A DNA stretch of 64,000 nucleotides, from NCBI GenBank assembly GCA_002633005.1, contig NMRA01000411.1, positions 227,083 through 291,082 on the forward strand, given 5' to 3'. Source of the DNA: Phoronis australis (Eukaryota > Phoronida > Phoronidae). The notes beneath the pieces were generated by a model, which worked only from the letters and a program-made list of their open reading frames with translations, had not been told where the DNA came from and searched no databases. Each line of letters begins with the position of its first letter. The stretch's first letter is position 1. A program made the position numbers and the translations under genes. Positions 49,734 to 63,810 of this stretch are shown in pieces.

Positions 49734-52700
49734 GATATATTATAAATTGGAGGGAGGGCCTGCCAGAATTGATGCATGTTTTTTCAATGGACAATCACTG
49801 TGGTAAACGTTGTAATATAATTGCCTAAACCTTGTTGGTGTTGAAAAGAATCCGTCTCAATTCGTCGCGAAAAACGAGTTGGGTTTTCAAAGTCCTTATG
49901 AGACTAGGGTTGGGGCACTGTTTTGGGGTGCAATAGTGTACCAAATATTGAACAGAAAAGAACAGGTATGTCACTTAAAGAAAATGAACCTGGTGCCTTA
50001 ATCAATACCTTGATAATGGAAGTACAGATGATTTGACAGTTTCATGCTTAATTATCAATTCAGTCGACTATGATGTGACATGAACCCAGTGTCTGGTCAC
50101 GCGCATGTTTGTCAATTATTGCCATAATCCGAAAACTTGTGTTTATGTTGTGGCCGCCATCTCATAATGAAGGAAAGCCAATTTAAATGCTGTGGTGCTT
50201 TCGATGACAAAGAAAACTATAGTAGTTTTGGAAATACTCCGCAAAGTTGCGAATTTTTGTTTTATTTTTACATCATTGTGATTTGAACATAATGATGATG
50301 TAATGGTCATAAACAACTCAAAATATGATTCTTAGGGTATATGCAAAAATAACACCGAAAAATTGTTGAAGATTGAAAGTTTGGGTGCATTAACTAAGAA
50401 AGTGACTCTTGCATTTTTTTGTTTTGGGACTTGCAGTTTGAGTCCAGAACCGACAGACATGCGAATCTTAGAATTTATAACTCATCTCTAAGTGTTGCTC
50501 TCTTAAACAAACCCATACAAAAATAATCTAGAACTTGGAACACTCACATGGGTCAATGGTATATTGGATGTTTGGCTGAGATGGTGACTTTTTCACTATC
50601 ACATTTTCTATATACAAAAGGATGCATTTACGTCTAAATTTCCTTCAAAAGTTCATTTTCTGAGCTAGAACTCAAAACGATTGTTCATTTTCCAGGAGAA
50701 TGTACTCAAAAAAAGGTTTTCACGTTATATCTTGGTGACGTTTTTATGGTTTAAAAATGTCTTTTTAGGCTTGTTGTTGGGTGGGATAGGCTTTTTGAAG
50801 TTACTGGGTTTGACCAGAGCTATAGAACTGTAAAATCCGTCATATTTATGAGTTATAATGTCAGTTCTCACAATTTGCTTCCAGAAATTCACTGACTTTA
50901 CCAAGTTACAGTTAAATACTGTGCCATTAATTAACTGGGATTTAGTTCAGCCAGCACAGTGTTTTACTGTGACTGCGAAGGTCCCAGATTTGAATGCACG
51001 TTGGGGGTGATCTCAGAAAATCACTTTTCTAGTTGGTAATGCCACTTCAATGCTTGCTGCGTCAAAAGAACTCTGAGCTTTGTTATTCAAAGCTATCGAC
51101 AAAACAAGCATTTGGTAGGGTTTAAAACCCCTACAAATGGTTATGTTGGAAACCTCTGTACAAAAGGGCGACTTTGCCGTAGATGTTTCAATAAATGGGT
51201 CCTGCTTGCTCATAGTATAATTGTTACACTTATGCAGAAGTCTTGTTAAAGTGAGCAGGTGTTTAAAGGTCTGCTAACCAATCACGTGTAGACAATTCAT
51301 ACCCAAAGAACGCTAGTACTGTTGGGTACCGCTACTCCTTTGGCCACTTCTGAAGTCCCACTTCAAAATGTTACCAACTCTTTGTAACAGATTCTTTGAC
51401 ACTTGGCAGTCTTGTGTCTGGAGGCTTGAAGACCAGCTGCTTGACCAATAAGACTAGTTTGTGCCTGGTGTGTGTGTGTGTTGCTGTCTTCAGACTCTGT
51501 TGGGATGGTTACGCTGCCAGAAAACAAACAAGTACAGTTGATCTAGGCCAAAGTTTTTCCGCTGATAGCCTTAGACAGCTGTCTAGCTAAGAGCATAATA
51601 CTTTTGAAACCTAAGTTCTCAGTGAGCTTGAGCGAGATGAGTGGAGATTGACACAATGCTCTCTCTCTCTCTTGTTGCCGTAGTTCTCAACTGTACTAAC
51701 ACACTGGGTTAACACCCAAGACGGTTTTAATTGGAAAACGTGGAATGGGGACATCGGAGGGATTACAAGACGGCCTAACATTCGCGCGCACAATCAGTTT
51801 TGCGAGTGCATAAGCTGTTATTAAGTTTTAGAGATAATGCTTTCTAGTGCTTTCTGAGATTTAGATGCATTTACATGCTCCTAACTATGCTAGTGTACAG
51901 CAGGCACTAAATGACAATGCTATTTCAACGTAATTTACGTTAAACAAAGTGCAGTTGTATTCATTGACAACTTGTGAATGTGAAAACTAAAAGTTCTCAC
52001 CTTTGAACTAATGACGTACCTCATGGGTTCACGTAGCCCACAACATGAAGTGTTATTCCCCAGTACCACCACTCGATACTTACTGGATATGGTTCAGTGA
52101 CTTCCGGCGGATCATTTTTGCCACAAAACTCGAATTCTTAAAAATATTTAACAGTTTTTAAAGTACTTCAATTTCACATCTTCGTTACATGTTGTGTTTC
52201 TAACTAATTTGACCAAGATCCTGCAAGTTTGGTACATTGTATTTTTCATAATAAACAGCTACTGTGACTGTTCATTTTCTCATGCATAACTAAATAAAAT
52301 AGTGCGAAACGTTCTGTTCGGTTGGCTGCACCAGTTTAACATATGACGGTGCTATGACACTCTGGTGTTCCCAGAGGACTTAAAATAAACACTGTTGCCT
52401 TCACTTGTGTTAATTCAGTGCTCACGCACCCGGCTTGGTATACGGGCTTCATGCGTCCTGAACGAGTCTGCAAATCCTTGTCCCCATTTTCACATTATAG
52501 TTTTTGGTCTTTTTTCTTGTATTTTGGGAGTTCGGTATTATGCAGGAGTTACAAGTTTAAAAAAGTGCAGTTAATTCAGCAATTTCTTAATCAGTTTGTG
52601 CACTACTTATGTCTTGTTAACTTCCCCCTTTTTCTATGCACATGTCTTGTAGAAAGCCATGGTCTTCTCCCAACTGACTGTACAGAACTGCCAAGAGATT

Positions 52701-53020
52701 TACCAGTTCTTTGTGAGGTCTGAAATCTGTTCTTATCTTGATAAAGAACAGCAGGAGACCAAATTGTGTACTATAAATAGAATAAATTGGAAGTTGACAT
52801 TAAATTTTGTAACTCAGAGCTGATGTACCTTCTGACTACAGGCCTTATTGGTCTGAAGCTGTAAGTCACGTTAAGGTTTCCTTTTCTGAACAGTTAGGTG
52901 TCTGTTATAGAGCTGGATTTCATAAGGAACATTGCCACTCAAAATAACTTGGAAGGTTGATGCAGTGTTCGTTTGAGAAAACTGTTTCAAAATCCTAACT
53001 TTCGTCTTGTTGTGACTGTT
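49734..53020. other. Gene-free stretch
   Basis: Short unrecognised frames (51013 minus, 51396 plus, 52418 plus) and a short CT run near 51660. A TATAAATAG lies at 52772-52780, 245 bases before the candidate exon at 53025. Confidence 0.4.
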
Positions 53021-53024
53021 CCAG

Positions 53025-53109
53025 GATGCAATCTAATCTTCGAGAACACATTTCACATTTTAAGGAACTTGAGTGGTCTCTCAACACAGTTTCAACTCCC
53101 CTGCAGACG
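53025..53109 (+). CDS. Candidate exon, unknown gene
   Basis: The acceptor tgttgtgactgttccag ends at 53024. One base then completes a codon and the frame opens with MQSNLREHISHFKELEWS. A moderate donor ACG|GTGAAT lies at 53109/53110; if unspliced, the frame stays open to a TGA about 20 codons further on. The incoming phase (2) fits the donor of the candidate exon at 40829. No domain is recognised, and a 48-codon open frame is not rare by chance. Confidence 0.2.
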
Positions 53110-53479
53110 GTGAATGAACTTTTCCAAACCCAGACATCTAATCAACATAATATGCTTGTTGAGGGCTACTGACCTGTGGTCAGTTTCACAGTCCATTAGA
53201 ACCGCTGCAGGTGACCAGCCTTGAAGTGACAAACCAGTCCTTGGGCTGGAACTTAGAGGGGTTCTGGAAAGCTTCATTCTGGTTTTTCATTTTTTGTTGA
53301 ACCTTTGGGCAAGCGTATACACTCTGTGGTAAGTCTATGCATTGCCATAGTGTGCAGAGAGTGCCTTAGGGACATTCAGTTACGTAACTGCACTGTTATG
53401 TAAGAGCCACTAAGCTGATCCATTCTTAAGCTGAAGAGGTCTGGGGTCCCTTCCAAGAAAACTGACTTATCTGAGACGA

Positions 53480-53541
53480 ATCTTAAAATTTCAGTCAATT
53501 TTAAGGTAAAACTTGAATTTGTCTCAAGTTCGTTTCAAGAA
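53480..53541 (-). repeat. Inverted copy of the palindromic repeat at 9604-9720
   Basis: Read on the minus strand it gives TTGAGACAAATTCAAGTTTT and ACCTTAAAATTGACTGAAAT, matching 9661-9720. Confidence 0.65.
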
Positions 53542-53599
53542 AGAGATCTTAAGTTTCTTAATTTTGACGAACTTGGAAGTTCGGAAGTTGAGACAGATC

Positions 53600-55330
53600 T
53601 TTAACTGGTAAGTCAAAAATGCACTTGTCATTTTCTTGGCACGGGGGGTGGGGGGGGTTCCAGGACTGTATAATTATGCTAATTTTGAAGGCTATTAGGA
53701 GCTATCTGACTTAAGCTATCAGGCAAAGACTGTGTGGGCATTAATTGAATTAAAAGATACAGTTACACGCTTGATGAAGAGTTTCAGTCTTCAAAGGATA
53801 TCTGTATTGCAACTGAAAATGAAATCATGAGAAGTAGCAATGTGGAAAGTTATGAAACGTGGCTTCTTATTGAATGACAGAACAAAGTAATGTTCAGTCA
53901 TTATTATTGGTTGGGAAACATCATTCTGATTGGGTATGTACACTGATGCCCAGTCATGGATTTTTGTGCATTGATCATCATTTTGCTGGGCAGATATTTT
54001 TAGGTCTAGGTAGATACTGCACTGGTTTTGGAATAACTTAGAACTATGCTTTGGTGCAAAGCTCTTGCTGTCAGTTTTACAATATGGTCAAATTGCAACT
54101 TAGTTTGCTTTCAATTGCATCTTTAAACTGTGAGGTTTTTTCTTAAAAACATAATGGTTCTATGAAATTGCTCTATCGTTTTTGATAACACCTACTTCAT
54201 AGTAACCCAAATAATATTTTTTATTAATTCTGAAATAAATGTTTACTTCAAAGTTATGTGTTGATCAAAACATTTTTTTTTTAAATTTCAGCATGCTTGA
54301 TATGCCTGAGCAAATAAGTCAAACCCAAAGTATTATTGATTTTAAATTCCCAGGGTATTTATACATTGCTGTGTGTCAGTCACTAAGTGCTTCAAGTGTT
54401 GAGCGCACTAGAATAGGTCAGGCCAACAGACTGGGCTGAAAATCCGAACCCCAAGTGTACTCTTGCTGAGAAGAATAAAAGTTGTCACAGTAATTTAAAA
54501 TATTAAGTCCAGACTTACTTGAATTAGTCATATAATTGAGATGACTTTTATGATTCGCGGTGTGGTTGGGTCTTAAAAATGGATCGTGATTTTAAATATT
54601 GTCAATGCGGCTTACTCTAAATGTAAATCTTCCAGGCTGTGTTTTGTAATGCAAGTTTCTTGCAAGAAACATGAGGTCACACAAGTGTGAGATATCGCAG
54701 TGCATTACAAACGAGCACGTGATCACACTTGACTCACAAATGTCACATCAAATTTTTTGTCCGGGATCTAAGGAATGAGCATACACGCGGAAAACTGATA
54801 TCAAAATTGTATGTGATATTTCGCAATCCTTTTGCTGCCAATTGGAGACTGGCTTTTCCCACCAATTCATATTTTTGGGATTGTGTTATGATATTATAAG
54901 GACAGCTATCGTGTATACATTTATGTTAAGGTTACGCTCCTAAGAACAGTCGTCGAGACGTTGATTATGCGAATAACAATGACTGATTCTTTTATCCAAA
55001 ATAAGTTGCTGATCACTACTGCCATAATAACGTAGTGGCGCTAACAACATCGCATCACACATGGGAGACAACTACGGTAACTGACATTAAGACAAAGGGT
55101 GTGTGCAATAGCGAAAATAGCTTAATAACTAGCCCGACGATTTTGCCAAAAACATTTTTTAGAAAATGGGTATATCTGGAGCAGGGTATGTTAACCGTTT
55201 GGGTTCTTAAGGTCGCTAGTCTCGTGCAGTTTGCCATACAAAATCATATATTTCATAATGCACAAAATTTAACATTTATTATTGCAAAATTCAAAAAATG
55301 ATTTTTCGTGGAAAATTGCATCATAGAGGC
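53600..55330. other. Gene-free stretch
   Basis: An acceptor-like TTAAATTTCAG ends near 54291 before an open frame starting MLDMPEQISQ that runs to a stop near 54439. It lacks a clear donor or homology. Nothing else was recognised. Confidence 0.35.
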
Positions 55331-55332
55331 TA

Positions 55333-55870
55333 TCTGCAAAGTGACTTCTGATTGTGTTTCGTGATCTGGGAAAAATATAAGAAGTCGCCACAGCAAGAAT
55401 CAAAGTTGGACAATAATTCATCCAAAATTTGCTTAAAAATTTGTGGTGACTTCTTAACTTGACAGTAACTTTTTCCCAAGATTCAATACTTTTGTTACAG
55501 TATTGCTTCCTTAATTTGTTGAAATCAATGAGTGAATTTGCTCTCCTAAGCAGTCAGCACATATCAACAAGCACTTTACTGACAACAGGAAGTAAACATA
55601 CCACGGAATTCGGAATTGTTTGGCAAAAAGGGGGCAAGATCGATTAGTATATCCGATCGTCTGCGTTCTCGGTTGGTATGAGAAATTGAGTTAGAGATTG
55701 AATGGTGTGTATTCACGTGAGAAATGGAAGAGGTATGCATAAATTTTGTAATAATGCTTGTTGACAACGGCACGACTTTTTAGTCGGCGACTTTTGACCT
55801 TAGGTTTTGACGACCTCGGTTTTCATTTGGCCACCTGGATTTTAGCTAAGGCGCATTTGGTAGTACTGAT
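55333..55870 (+). repeat. Dispersed repeat family R2, copy 2
   Basis: GTGACTTCTGATTGTGTTTC, GAAGTCGCCACAGCAAGAAT, CAAAGTTGGA, GCAGTCAGCACA, CAACAGGAAGTAAACA and GACGACCTCGGTTTTCATTT follow the order seen at 34300-34830. Confidence 0.65.
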
Positions 55871-58800
55871 CAGACTTGATGTATTTGCACTAACTGTGGG
55901 CTTGTGACTCTGAAACTCTTATAAATTAATTCGAGTTGTTATATGCTTGCTAAAACATCCTCACAGAATGTCCAGTTACCGTAGCGTTGGCCTGTTCACA
56001 TGAAGCATCACTCTGATTGCTATAAATTTTTTAGCCTCTCACTGAATGCTGCTGTGTTAAGTGACTTACCGTCGTGTGGAATACTGAATTATTTAACTTT
56101 CCAAAATACAGCAGTGGAAGTAGCCCTTTGGAGACTATGTTACAACTGCAAGGAACTGTTAATAAATATGAACTGCTAGGGAAATATTGAGTTATATATT
56201 GACCGAGCATTGTTGCTGGTTTCGGTCAGAGTGGGGTTATTTTTTCAATAATCTTGAACGGATAGCTGCTACTGGTCAGTGACCAATATTTGAGAAAGTG
56301 ACTGTATATTTGTTGATGGGTGACACATGCCTGGAGTCTACCTTGTCATGTGTTATAACTTATCTTGAACATGCCTAAACTATTCTGGCCTTTTAAAGTA
56401 GCATTTTTAAGCATGCACTGCTTAAGGAACTTGAAAAAATATACCAGACAGTGACTTTTGTCCCGTTTTTTAAGTTACCGTACTACTTTTCTCTTAGAAA
56501 TCATGTTTGTTACAAAGCATGTCCAATGTTCATTCATTCCTGTTCTGCTGCTATCAGACGTGTACTGATGACCTGGCAAGCTGTATTCTGGTACAAAACG
56601 ACAAATGTTTTGTTGGATAGGTTAACAGAAATGGTTACAAAGTATGCCTTTCTGATTATTCGTTATTAGAGTCTAGGAGTGTCCATGGAGTGGCTGGTCA
56701 TAGGTTGGGTATTAATGGGCTGATTTGGAAATATAGGTCGCACAGTTGTGAGTAAGGTCTTGGGAATTCAGGGTAAGGGACAGGTACGGTAACTATTCGA
56801 CAGGTTGGACAGTTTTTAGTACAGGAAAATTCAAACCAAAATTGAATTTTCTTTATTCTAAAAAAAATGGAATATAGGCGATTTCGGTGTTCACCAAATT
56901 TCTTTAAAGTCTGGGAATAGACTGGGTGTAGTTTGTAAATTTGTTGAAAATAGCCCTCGACGCAATGGTTCAAGATCAGGTCAGTTTAAGCCTCAGTTTG
57001 ATTTTGTGATACATGGAAAAATTATGGTATTCGTCCGGATTATCTCCCACACCTGAAGTTTTCAAGTTTTGCTTTAAAACACCTGTCCTTAGCTAAATCC
57101 TGCACTTTATATGGCCAAGATCTGCTTTAAAGTTTCAGTGTCTTTGTGAATGGTTGTTTCACGAAATCGTCAGCTCTCTAAACACATGTCACTCTCTTAT
57201 CTTTGAGTAATGAATAATCTGTTTCAGCAGTTTCTTGATCTTATTGGTTGGAAAATATCCACTCTTTACTGTAGGAGATGTGATATGCTTCTTTTGGTTT
57301 GATTTCATTCTAATGTCGTACTTGTGTACAGAAACTGTTAAAGGTATTTGAGCGAGCAGATGGATCATTTGAGTTACGCCAAACCTCGGGTTTTTAAAAA
57401 ATTTTTGTTTTAAAATGTCTTAGCTAGGGTCACTGCCCTCTCCTTGAATCAAAAGACTTGCTTGTGCTTTGTACAAGTGGAATATGGTACAAGAGTGTCT
57501 GATCATAAGTCACTCAGTGGGAAGGTAGATCTGCCTTCTCTCTTGTGGGCAGCTTGTAAGAAGACAGATCTGACCTCGTAATGAGCGGTCAATTTTTCTC
57601 TGATGGCGCATCAAATAGCTTTACTGTTGGTATGGCTGACTATTAGTTAGGTTGGGGTTCTCCACGTGTGAGAAAAATGGGAATTCCACGGGCTAGCTTA
57701 CAGTAGGTAGTTATTGTTAATATGTGGCAAAACCAAGTTTTTGCCTTACCACATGGTCGACACATATGTCAGGTGTGTTGGAGCACCTGCCCGGGACCTG
57801 GTAGCAAAGGTTCACTCACAGCGCGGGCATTGTGCTAGAGACATAAAGTCAGTTCACTGACAGTTGAACTGGGAATACAGTTGTTGAGCTTGAGGTCAAG
57901 TGAAGGGTATACTTTTGTTTTTCAAATGTCTGGTGCTCATCCATTTTTTGAATTTAAAAAGATGTAACATCTGCTTGGGCAGAGTATTTTCATGGTGAGC
58001 TGCGACTCAAGTTTTGCATTGTTTCTCGACAATTTAGAACATAATGTGCTGGCCAACTCCTGAAATTTCATTTTTCATTGCAGATAAGCTAATTTCACCC
58101 TTTTATCAAAATTTTAGATTTAGACCAGTCTAACCGTTACGAAATTGGTGTTGAATGGATTTTTATTACAGTAATTTAAATAGTTATGATTTCTGGGCAT
58201 TTTTTTCAGTGAGCATGGTCTCATGGAATGGTGAGCTGTCAGTTCTGTGCCAGACCAAAAATCAATTCCCATTGTGCGAGTAACAAACCTCAGACTAATT
58301 TCACTGAGTACGGATTTATTGCCATTTTAAGTTCCGTATCTGCACGGTAGCTGTGAGAGAGTGCTTAGAAAAACTGGAAATAAATTCTCTGCAAGAGTCA
58401 TGAAAAATGAAGCAATGACAGTTTTACCATAAACTAACAAAAGTTTGGTTTTGTTCAAAAAATGATGCCAGTGGCAGTGGTAATGGAGTAGTCGATAAAA
58501 GGTGCGACCAATATTGATTACATCGATACCCTTATGTAGAACTTTTGATCTCCTATTAAGTGGAATGCGACACTCTCAGCAGTGGGCGCTGTCTGCCAAA
58601 TTGATGGTGAAAATCCAGCTATTTAGACCATAGACATTCTGATATCTCTGATCTCCACATTTCAAGTAAGCCCTAACACCTTGATTATTTGATGAGTCGC
58701 AAATCAGTGGTGAAAAACTAATGATCACATATTCCTCGAGCTTTCATTAGTGTGATAGACAACTGACCAGAGGCTACTTTGATCACTGCAGGGTGCAGAT

Positions 58801-60775
58801 CATCATCGAAGAAATCGGGCGGTCCCTTTTTGACTGACACGATGTGGTTGTGTGTTTCCGAGGAAAAAATTGCCTCGCTGGCGGGGGCTTCGTAAATAAT
58901 TTTGAATTTTGGTGTGAAAATAAGGGATGTTGGTTCTAAATTGTTTTGTTCAGCTGAGCAGTATTTGGTCTTCATAGCCAGTAAATGTGCACAGACTTTT
59001 TAGAAGCGGGTCACATTGTCTAGACCGGACAGTGAAGGGAGGTGAGGCCATGGGAGAACTCATCCTGTCAGCACTGTGGTGCGACACTGTACTGCACAAC
59101 CATTATGTCATCCACATTTAGGATTTGGTGTGGGTTGGAAGTACAATAGGTAACTGTATGAGTAGCCATGCAATATTGAAATTCATTATCCGGCAGACGA
59201 CAATCAGGTCTTTGGTGGACAGGCGTTAGCGCCACCTACAGATCCCATATAATGCAGAGGGGGTTATATGTCTGTAGGTGACACCTTTTGTGCTATCATA
59301 ATGCCAGCAAATGCCCTCTGTTGTGAGGTGGGATGTACTAATGCTTTATGGGGAAAAGGCAATTCCCTCTTGAAATATGCATGAATGAACAAGGACATCA
59401 TGTTCCACAGATTTCCGACTGCAGTTGATAAAGCGGAAGATTTTCAATCCCAGCCTATGTATGTCGTAATGCTAAACTAAGTGAACGTAATAAACCACTG
59501 CAGTTTATGTGGGAGTTGAATTTCTGTCCACCAAGGAGTCGGGATCAAACAGAAGTCACTTTTGTGCTCTCATTATTCTAGAGAGCACCAATATGAAAAG
59601 CTCCCTATTTGTGTTCTGTTCAAGTCCTGCTGTTGTTAATATTCAGGCTGGGTTCTGAAGTTTTTTTGCATTTTGCTTAGGGCGATAGACATAACTTTTG
59701 TTCTCGGCTGACTGAAGCAGCTTTTGTGGAAAGTAGGCTTAAGTTTCAAGTTGGAAAACCGGTCTGTGACTTCAAGTCTAGACAACTAAAATATGACATC
59801 TGTTCTGGCATAGATGAAAGACGAAAGTTTCAAAAAAGCACAGAACATAAGCTTAAATTTTAGAAAGCTGTTGTGTATGAAGGCAGACTTCCGACTTCTC
59901 CAAAACGAAGCTCAATTCTTTTCGTTCCTGTGGCTTCTCACATTTTGTTTGGTGACATTTTCACAATTTAGCTTGCATCTAGATAGTACGATGAATTCAC
60001 TTATTTAGAATACAATTGGCGGATTAGTGAAACTCCATTTAGCCAAATTTATGAACAAAAATAAATATTGAGAAAATCTTAGTCTGTTGTTTGTTTAGTT
60101 TGTAGTTTGCAGATGCTGTAAAACAACATTTGTTAGAGTTTATAGTATTTACATTAAAGTGATTAGCCATTGAAATATAGAAATATGACAATTTTAGGAA
60201 TTTTTTGGTTTCTTAATTAAAGGTTGGTTATTGTAATTCGTTAATTTCTCTCAAAATATTTATCAAAATGACTGTTATTCATTTTTCAGATGTTGATCAT
60301 ATCTCTGGAAATAGCGGAGACATTTCAAAATGTTGTTTTATGACCTCTGCACATTAAATACAATATTACTCATAGTCTTTTGTTGATATCTATTTTTGTT
60401 GAGCAATTTAACAAAAATGAACTTTCATTTGTCCACCAAATTGTGCGCTAAATGGGCAAGAAATTACCACGTGTGAGCTTCCAAACCACCAAAGGCACAC
60501 TGTTTGAAAAACAAGTTTTTATGGAGAAAATGGAGACAATGTTAGTGTGTTTTCCTTCGTATATCTGTTTTAGTGACAACAACATCATAGTGATAAGAGA
60601 GACTATGTAGTATACAAATAGTTACCTCTTTGGTTTAGCACACAACCTTTCTCTGTAGTCGTCTATATCTTCATGTCAGCACGTTGCTTCACAACTGGAT
60701 ACACAACTTTTTAAATTTGATGTAATCTCACAAATTATGACTCAATGAGAGTACATTCAATTTTTTTAATTCATA
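55871..60775. other. Gene-free stretch
   Basis: A small hairpin lies at 59231-59282. Frames at 56451, 56698 (minus), 58718 (minus) and 59814 are unrecognised. Confidence 0.4.
59231..59282. repeat. Hairpin with CACCTACAGA arms
   Basis: CACCTACAGATCCCATATAA pairs imperfectly with TTATATGTCTGTAGGTG. The left flank GGCGTTAGCGCCACC is itself palindromic. Confidence 0.6.
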
Positions 60776-60779
60776 AAGG

Positions 60780-60925
60780 TGGCGCTACATTACGTAATGT
60801 TTTATCAAATTCAAACTCTATATGATAGCTACCGACACTTCCATGGCAATGCCGGTCAAACCTTTGAAAAATTATGAAAGAGCAATTTTGGCAATACCTG
60901 TCAGAAATGGGTGAAATTTCAGTGT
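60780..60925 (+). repeat. Dispersed repeat family R1, distant copy 5
   Basis: GATAGCTACC, CATGGCAATG, GGTCAAACCTTTGAAAAATT plus ATGAA and GCAATTTTGGCAATA resemble the R1 blocks in order. Confidence 0.35.
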
Positions 60926-62805
60926 GACCCATTCACTTCACTGCAGTATAGCTTCTTCTAAGATGAAATTTTCTGGCTGGAATAAATTTTTTGGTTGTCT
61001 TTGTTCTCCCATCTGTCGCTGGTTTCCTGCAAATTGAGTTGTTGATTGGCAACCTCCCTTGTTGGTACTGAGTTGAGTTTTGTTGCTTACTGTATCAGTC
61101 ATCTGGCTGGTATGTAAAAAACGTGACTTCCCATTGCTTCCGTTTAGAAAGTATGTTATAAATAGCATTATTCAGTTTCCATTCACTAGTTTAGAAAAAC
61201 TACCTGTGACTTCCGTCTGTGTATAAAAAAATGTTGTTTATAGCGTTGTACTGTTTCCATTCAAAAATCGGGAGGGGGGGGAGGGTTAAAACTGATTACT
61301 GATGATGTTCGCATCTTGTTTAACCTTGTCCAAAACCCATCAAAGCTAGGTCAGTGACTGCATACTTGTGGTCAGGGTGATTCTGGAATTGATGCAGTTA
61401 TTATATTTGTAATGTTGACGATCATCTCCAGCTGTGTTTTGAGTGTATCGGACTTGTAATTTTTTGGTCTCGTGGTAGGACTGTGTATGTCCACGCGGTG
61501 TAGTTATCAAATTATACATAGTCATGTATTGAACCACAGTGACCTCAACTGACTTGGTTGTCATTTTTCGTATCATTTGATCTAACCATCGTCTTGAGTC
61601 GAGTGTTTGCCGAAATGTTCATCTTTAAAAAGAAAAGTACATTTGAGGAAAAACAGGTGTATTAATAACAACCTGGCGAATTTTTTTAATGTTAATATTC
61701 AACAGTGAATTAAATTTCAAAAACGGTGTTACTTGTTTTTAAAACATTTTGGAGAACAGTGCATACAAGGTTTCCATTAGAATTCGATTTCCTAATCCTG
61801 TTCTGGGGTGTGATGTTCTGAAGATAGCCAAATTTTGTAATTTTTCCAGGGAAACGAAAACCCTAGGTTGTCATGTGTACTTGAGAAACCCATTGCAGGA
61901 GTTCTACTATTTTGTTATTTTCTTTTTCAGAGTCTTGAGCTCTGGATGATAAACCAGGTGGTTTGAGATCGCAGGAATAGAGGGACTTCCTTGTTGACCT
62001 TATGAGACTTGAAGGAAATCAGTGCCTGTGATTCTGCACTCGTTGGTAAGACTTTACTCTCTTACTCCTATAGATACTCTCTCCACTTACGTAGGTCTTT
62101 TTAGTAAAAAACCTTGAAACGACTTATAATGCAAGCCAAGTAAAATTGCTGCCATGCGATTGCCTGTCAGTGTAACACGAAACGTGGATATCTTAAACAT
62201 TTTCTTTATTTTATGTTTCCTGCTACTAGTTGTTTTAACATAAATCATAAGAATTTAATTTAGAGGTACTTCAATTGAATAAATTTGCAGCTGCTAGCAG
62301 TGACGAGTGCGATTGGGATTTGTGAGGAAATTTTTTTTTTGGAAAATACTCAATGATCTATGAACGGAATTTTGGCGTTTTTCAGTATATTTTGCTGTTC
62401 TCATCCAAAGTCGGCAAAATTTTTGTTTTTGAAATTTGAATTATGCAAGTCATCTTCTCACATTTTTGACATTTGCTTGTGTGTATTGCTATGTTGACAT
62501 TTTATTTATACGTCACAATCTCTGCATATTTCTCACACGACTCAGGCGTGGGTACCTGATGTCTCACCATGCCAGCCTGGGGCTGTGCGCCTAGTAAAGG
62601 TTACAGGTTGGAGTTTTTCTGTTAATAACTCTGTATCCGCATAGTCTAAACAGGGATCACATCTCGTCTACAAATGTCAGGCACCCACTCGCAGTGGGAG
62701 AACAACGACAAAAAATGGAAATAATGCAAGCTATTTTCTCATAAAGCTTTAATGTTTTATTTTTGTGAGGTTAGTCTACATCCCTGAGAGTCCATTTGCT
62801 CATTT
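60926..62805. other. Gene-free stretch
   Basis: A G-run lies near 61274. Frames at 60938 (minus), 61346 (minus) and 61749 (plus) are unrecognised. Confidence 0.4.
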
Positions 62806-63810
62806 CTATCAATTATTCCCATGAAAAACTTTTGGTAGTCATAACTGTATTGTTTGTAGTGTAGATGGGTTAGAGAGAATGGCTCCTTTGTTATGAAATA
62901 AGTAGTGGACTTTTCTTATCGATTTTCGTTATCAGTTTTCAAAGCAAATGTGTTCAACCCTTGTTGTCTTCTGGAATCTTCTTAACAATCACAACAACAG
63001 CATTACTACATTTTGATTGATTGATCCACTGGGTAGCCTGCTTACTTGGTCACAAATTTCAAAACCCCTAACGATGTGTTGGCAGAGGTTGTCCTTAAAA
63101 TGAAATTCTGTTTTATAAATTTCAACTTAATCTGGTTTTGTCACCTGATGTTGCAATCTCCAGATCAGATGTTCAAGTGTTGAACTTTATTTGTGTAGCT
63201 GCAAAAACATTTCAAAGTCAGTTTTGTGATTCAAGGCGAGTGGTCTTTCACCACAACCGCCGTTAACAGTACTGTGCACATGCTCACACGCGCATGCACA
63301 CACACACACACACACANCTGTCAATTATTCCCATGAAAACCTTTTGATAGTCATAACTGTATTGTTTGTAGTGTAGATGGGTTAGAGAGAATGGCTCCTT
63401 TGTTATGAAATAAGTAGTGGACTTTTCTTATCGATTTTCGTTATCAGTTTTCAAAGCAAATGTGTTCAACCCTTGTTGTCTTCTGGAATCTTCTTAACAA
63501 TCACGAAAACAGCATTACTACATTTTGATTGATTGATCCACTGGGTAGCCTGCTTACTTGGTCACAAATTTCAAAACCCCTAACGATGTGTTGGCAGAGG
63601 TTGTCCTTAAAATGAAATTCTGTTTTAGAAATTTCAACTTTATCTGGTTTTGTCACCTGATGTTGCAATCTCCAGATCAGATGTTAAAGTGTTGAACTTT
63701 ATTTGCATAGCTGCAAAAACATTTCAAAGTCAGTTTTGTGATTCAAGGCGAGTGGTCTTTCACCACAACCGCCACTAACAGTACTGTGCGCATGCTCACA
63801 TGCACGCACA

